DNA from: an uncultured Clostridia bacterium
GTDB taxonomy: Bacteria; Bacillota; Clostridia; Christensenellales; Aristaeellaceae
Reading direction: 5' to 3'
NCBI GenBank assembly: GCA_934631025.1
Contig: CAKTXR010000095.1
Location: forward strand, 1 to 6,496
DNA: 6,496 nucleotides
Both the position numbers and the translations under genes were made by a program. Under the pieces are notes generated by a model, which worked only from the letters and a program-made list of their open reading frames with translations, ran no database searches and was not told the origin of the DNA. Below, one piece after another: positions 5,127-6,496 of the stretch. Position 1 is the first letter of the stretch. The number at the start of each line of letters is the position of its first letter.

Positions 5127-6327
5127 CGTCAAAATCACCAAGGTCAGCGCGATTGAAACCTGCCCGCAGGGGCAGAACCTGATCGTCGTGCGCATCGACA
5201 CCAACCAGCCCGGCCTGTACGGCTACGGCTGCGCGACGTTTACCCAGCGCCACAGGGCGGTCGTGACGGCGATCCGCGAGTATATGGATCAGCTGCTGGT
5301 CGGCCGCGACGCGCTGGCGATCAACGACATCTGGTCGGTCATGATGAATTCGTCCTACTGGCGCAACGGCCCGGTGCTGAACAACGCGATTTCCGGCTGC
5401 GATATGGCGCTGTGGGACATCGCGGGCAAGGTCGCGCAGATGCCGGTCTGGCAGCTGTGGGGCGGCAAGGTGCGCAAGGCCGTGCCGGTCTACCGCCATG
5501 CGGGCGGCGACGATTTCGGCCGCGTGGACGAGACGGTGGCCGCGTTCATCGAGCAGGGCTATCAGTATCTGCGCATACAGTACGGCGGCTACGGCGGAAA
5601 GCAGTCCTATCTGCACACGCCCGAGGGCAGCGAGGACGGCGCGTATTTCGATTCGCTGAAGTATCTGCGCTCCGTGCCGGCGCTGTTCGAGCATGTCCGC
5701 GCGAAGTTCGGCGACGAGATCGAGCTGTGCCATGACGTTCACGAGCGCCTCACGCCGGTGGACGCGATGCGTCTGGCGCGCGAGCTGGAGCAGTACCGTC
5801 CGTTCTTCCTGGAGGACGCGCTGCCGCCGGAGCAGGGCATGTGGTTCGAGAAGCTGCGTTCTTCCTGCGCCACGCCGCTGGCGATGGGCGAGCTGTTCAA
5901 CAATCCGATGGAGTGGCAGCCGCTGGTCGAGCATCGCTGGATCGACTTCATCCGCTGCCATGTCTCCCAGATCGGCGGCGTGACCCCGGCGCGCAAGCTG
6001 GCGGCCTACTGCGAGCCGTTCGGCGTGCGCACGGCCTGGCACGGCCCGGGCGACGTTTCGCCTATTGGCCACATGGCGAACGTGCATCTCGACCTGACCA
6101 CCACCAACTTCGGCATTCAGGAGTGGTGCGGCATGGAGACGGACGAGCGCGTGCAGGAGATCTTCGAGGGCTGCGCGCAGATTAAGGACGGCTTCGTCTG
6201 GGCGAACGACAGGCCCGGCTGGGGCGTCGAGGTCAATCTGGAAGCGGCTAAGAAGTATCCCACCGACAGCAAACAGCCGCGCTGGCTGCTGGCCCGTCTG
6301 CCCGACGGCACGTCGGTGAAGGCCTAA
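5119..6327 (+). CDS. Enolase-superfamily acid-sugar dehydratase, RspA / D-mannonate dehydratase (ManD) type
   Basis: This 402-residue cytoplasmic enzyme belongs to the mandelate racemase/ManD branch of the enolase superfamily, which removes water from sugar acids through a Mg-stabilised enolate to give 2-keto-3-deoxy acids. An N-terminal capping domain (about 1-115, with DIWSVMMNSSYWRNGPV near 73-89 resembling E. coli RspA) precedes the barrel. Metal ligands are Asp206, Glu232 and Glu258, spaced 26 and 26 as in ManD. Catalytic candidates are Arg152 with Tyr164 (12 apart, as for Arg147/Tyr159 in Novosphingobium ManD), His208 in HDVHERL and His308 in WHGPGD. The C-terminal NDRPGWGVEVN block also matches the family. 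The Arg152-to-Asp206 interval is about 9 residues shorter than in characterised ManD (recalled numbering), implying a trimmed active-site loop. AGGAGG (5104-5109) lies 9 nt before the ATG, and the gene overlaps the SDR stop by 8 bp. Mannonate, gluconate or another sugar acid may be the substrate. Confidence 0.92.
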   Translation: MSDVKITKVSAIETCPQGQNLIVVRIDTNQPGLYGYGCATFTQRHRAVVTAIREYMDQLLVGRDALAINDIWSVMMNSSYWRNGPVLNNAISGCDMALWDIAGKVAQMPVWQLWGGKVRKAVPVYRHAGGDDFGRVDETVAAFIEQGYQYLRIQYGGYGGKQSYLHTPEGSEDGAYFDSLKYLRSVPALFEHVRAKFGDEIELCHDVHERLTPVDAMRLARELEQYRPFFLEDALPPEQGMWFEKLRSSCATPLAMGELFNNPMEWQPLVEHRWIDFIRCHVSQIGGVTPARKLAAYCEPFGVRTAWHGPGDVSPIGHMANVHLDLTTTNFGIQEWCGMETDERVQEIFEGCAQIKDGFVWANDRPGWGVEVNLEAAKKYPTDSKQPRWLLARLPDGTSVKA

Positions 6328-6328
6328 G

Positions 6329-6341
6329 GCCGCAGTGCGGC
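6329..6341 (+). repeat. Small hairpin directly after the dehydratase stop codon
   Basis: GCCGC at 6329-6333 and GCGGC at 6337-6341 form a perfect 5-bp stem around AGT, starting 2 nt after the TAA at 6325-6327. It is followed by pyrimidines (TTCCTCTCC) but no U run, so any role in termination or 3'-end protection is a guess. A similar hairpin, with the arms exchanged, occurs at the next repeat junction (6370-6382). Confidence 0.5.
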
Positions 6342-6456
6342 TTCCTCTCCGCTTCGCGCATGCAACCCGGCGGCTGTGCCGCATCCATACCGCTTCGCGC
6401 GTGCAATCCGGCGGGCAGTGCGGCTTCCACACCGCTTCGCGCACGCAACCCGACTC
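6332..6456. repeat. Three imperfect tandem repeats of a 41-42 bp GC-rich unit
   Basis: Units start at 6332, 6373 and 6415. Each opens with GCAGTG or GCTGTG and contains the invariant core CCGCTTCGCGC (6349-6359, 6390-6400, 6432-6442). Each then runs on to a GCAAYCCG block. Units 1 and 3 differ at about 5 of 41 positions; unit 2 is more diverged, with about 8 differences from unit 1. The 41-then-42 spacing breaks any single reading frame, which argues against a coding repeat. Such arrays are typically dispersed intergenic elements; whether this one recurs elsewhere in the genome cannot be seen here. Confidence 0.8.
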
Positions 6457-6482
6457 CGCGCCGCTTGGGGGCGGCTCGAGTC
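6452..6482. repeat. Two-part stem-loop at the right edge of the window
   Basis: GACTC (6452-6456) pairs with GAGTC (6478-6482). Inside it, GCCGC (6460-6464) pairs with GCGGC (6471-6475) around a TTGGGG loop, with a small internal loop between the two helices. No T run follows on the + strand in the 14 bases left. It may be the tail of the repeat region or a terminator-like structure of either flanking operon. Confidence 0.4.
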
Positions 6483-6496
6483 TGGACGTTGGTGCG

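Larger units (their letters stand above)
6328..6496. other. Non-coding region after the dehydratase, to the window edge
   Basis: No credible gene starts here on either strand. The stretch holds a small hairpin right after the stop, three tandem 41-42 bp repeats and a second hairpin near the edge. No T-rich tract is present, so there is no clear intrinsic terminator for the SDR-dehydratase operon within the window. Confidence 0.7.

Noticed and set aside
4978..6444. Long minus-strand open frame (488 codons) antisense to the dehydratase and running into the tandem repeats
   Set aside because: Its composition is the Arg/Ala/His-rich pattern expected from the reverse of GC-rich coding DNA, it has no recognisable domain, and the + strand gene has full family motifs. 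The apparent 14-residue repeats at its N-terminus only reflect the DNA repeat.

Overview
The window looks like chromosome from a GC-rich member of the Bacillota (a Clostridia-like gut or environmental anaerobe). This is inference. It rests on AGGAGG-type ribosome binding sites, tightly packed same-strand operons, a near-consensus SigA-type promoter, and an ABC transporter pair of the asymmetric heterodimeric type common in that phylum. No rRNA, tRNA, CRISPR array or insertion sequence is visible, and all convincing genes lie on the + strand.

Region 1 (1-4032) is a three-gene operon: a MarR-family winged-helix regulator (39-521), then two half-size ABC exporter subunits (528-2240 and 2233-4032). 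The genes are 6 bp apart and then overlap by 8 bp, and the last starts at a GTG. The two ATPase domains are complementary. The first subunit has Asp for the Walker B catalytic Glu and Ser for the switch His, but a perfect LSGGQ. The second has an intact Walker B Glu and switch His, but a degenerate ISKGQ signature. Together they should form one catalytic and one degenerate ATP site. The likely job is MarR-controlled export of a drug, lipid or other amphiphile; the substrate cannot be read from sequence.

Region 2 (4033-4283) is the main non-coding stretch. It starts with a 46-bp near-perfect palindrome (4056-4101) built from four contiguous DnaA-box-like 9-mers, one of them a perfect TTATCCACA, followed shortly by a TTTT run. 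It may be a terminator, a DnaA-binding cluster, or both. A strong promoter (TTGCCA-17-TATAAT with extended -10, 4162-4190) follows, then a leader of about 87 nt with small repeats.

Region 3 (4284-6327) is a translationally coupled two-gene operon. It encodes a classical-type SDR oxidoreductase with unusual active-site positions and an enolase-superfamily acid-sugar dehydratase of the RspA/D-mannonate dehydratase type. Together they probably interconvert and dehydrate a sugar acid, but a short active-site loop in the dehydratase makes mannonate uncertain as the substrate.

Region 4 (6328-6496) is non-coding. It holds three imperfect tandem copies of a 41-42 bp GC-rich unit and a further hairpin at the window edge.

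The best candidates for something undescribed are the DnaA-box palindrome, the atypical SDR plus short-loop dehydratase pair, and the tandem intergenic repeat. No wholly new system is evident.
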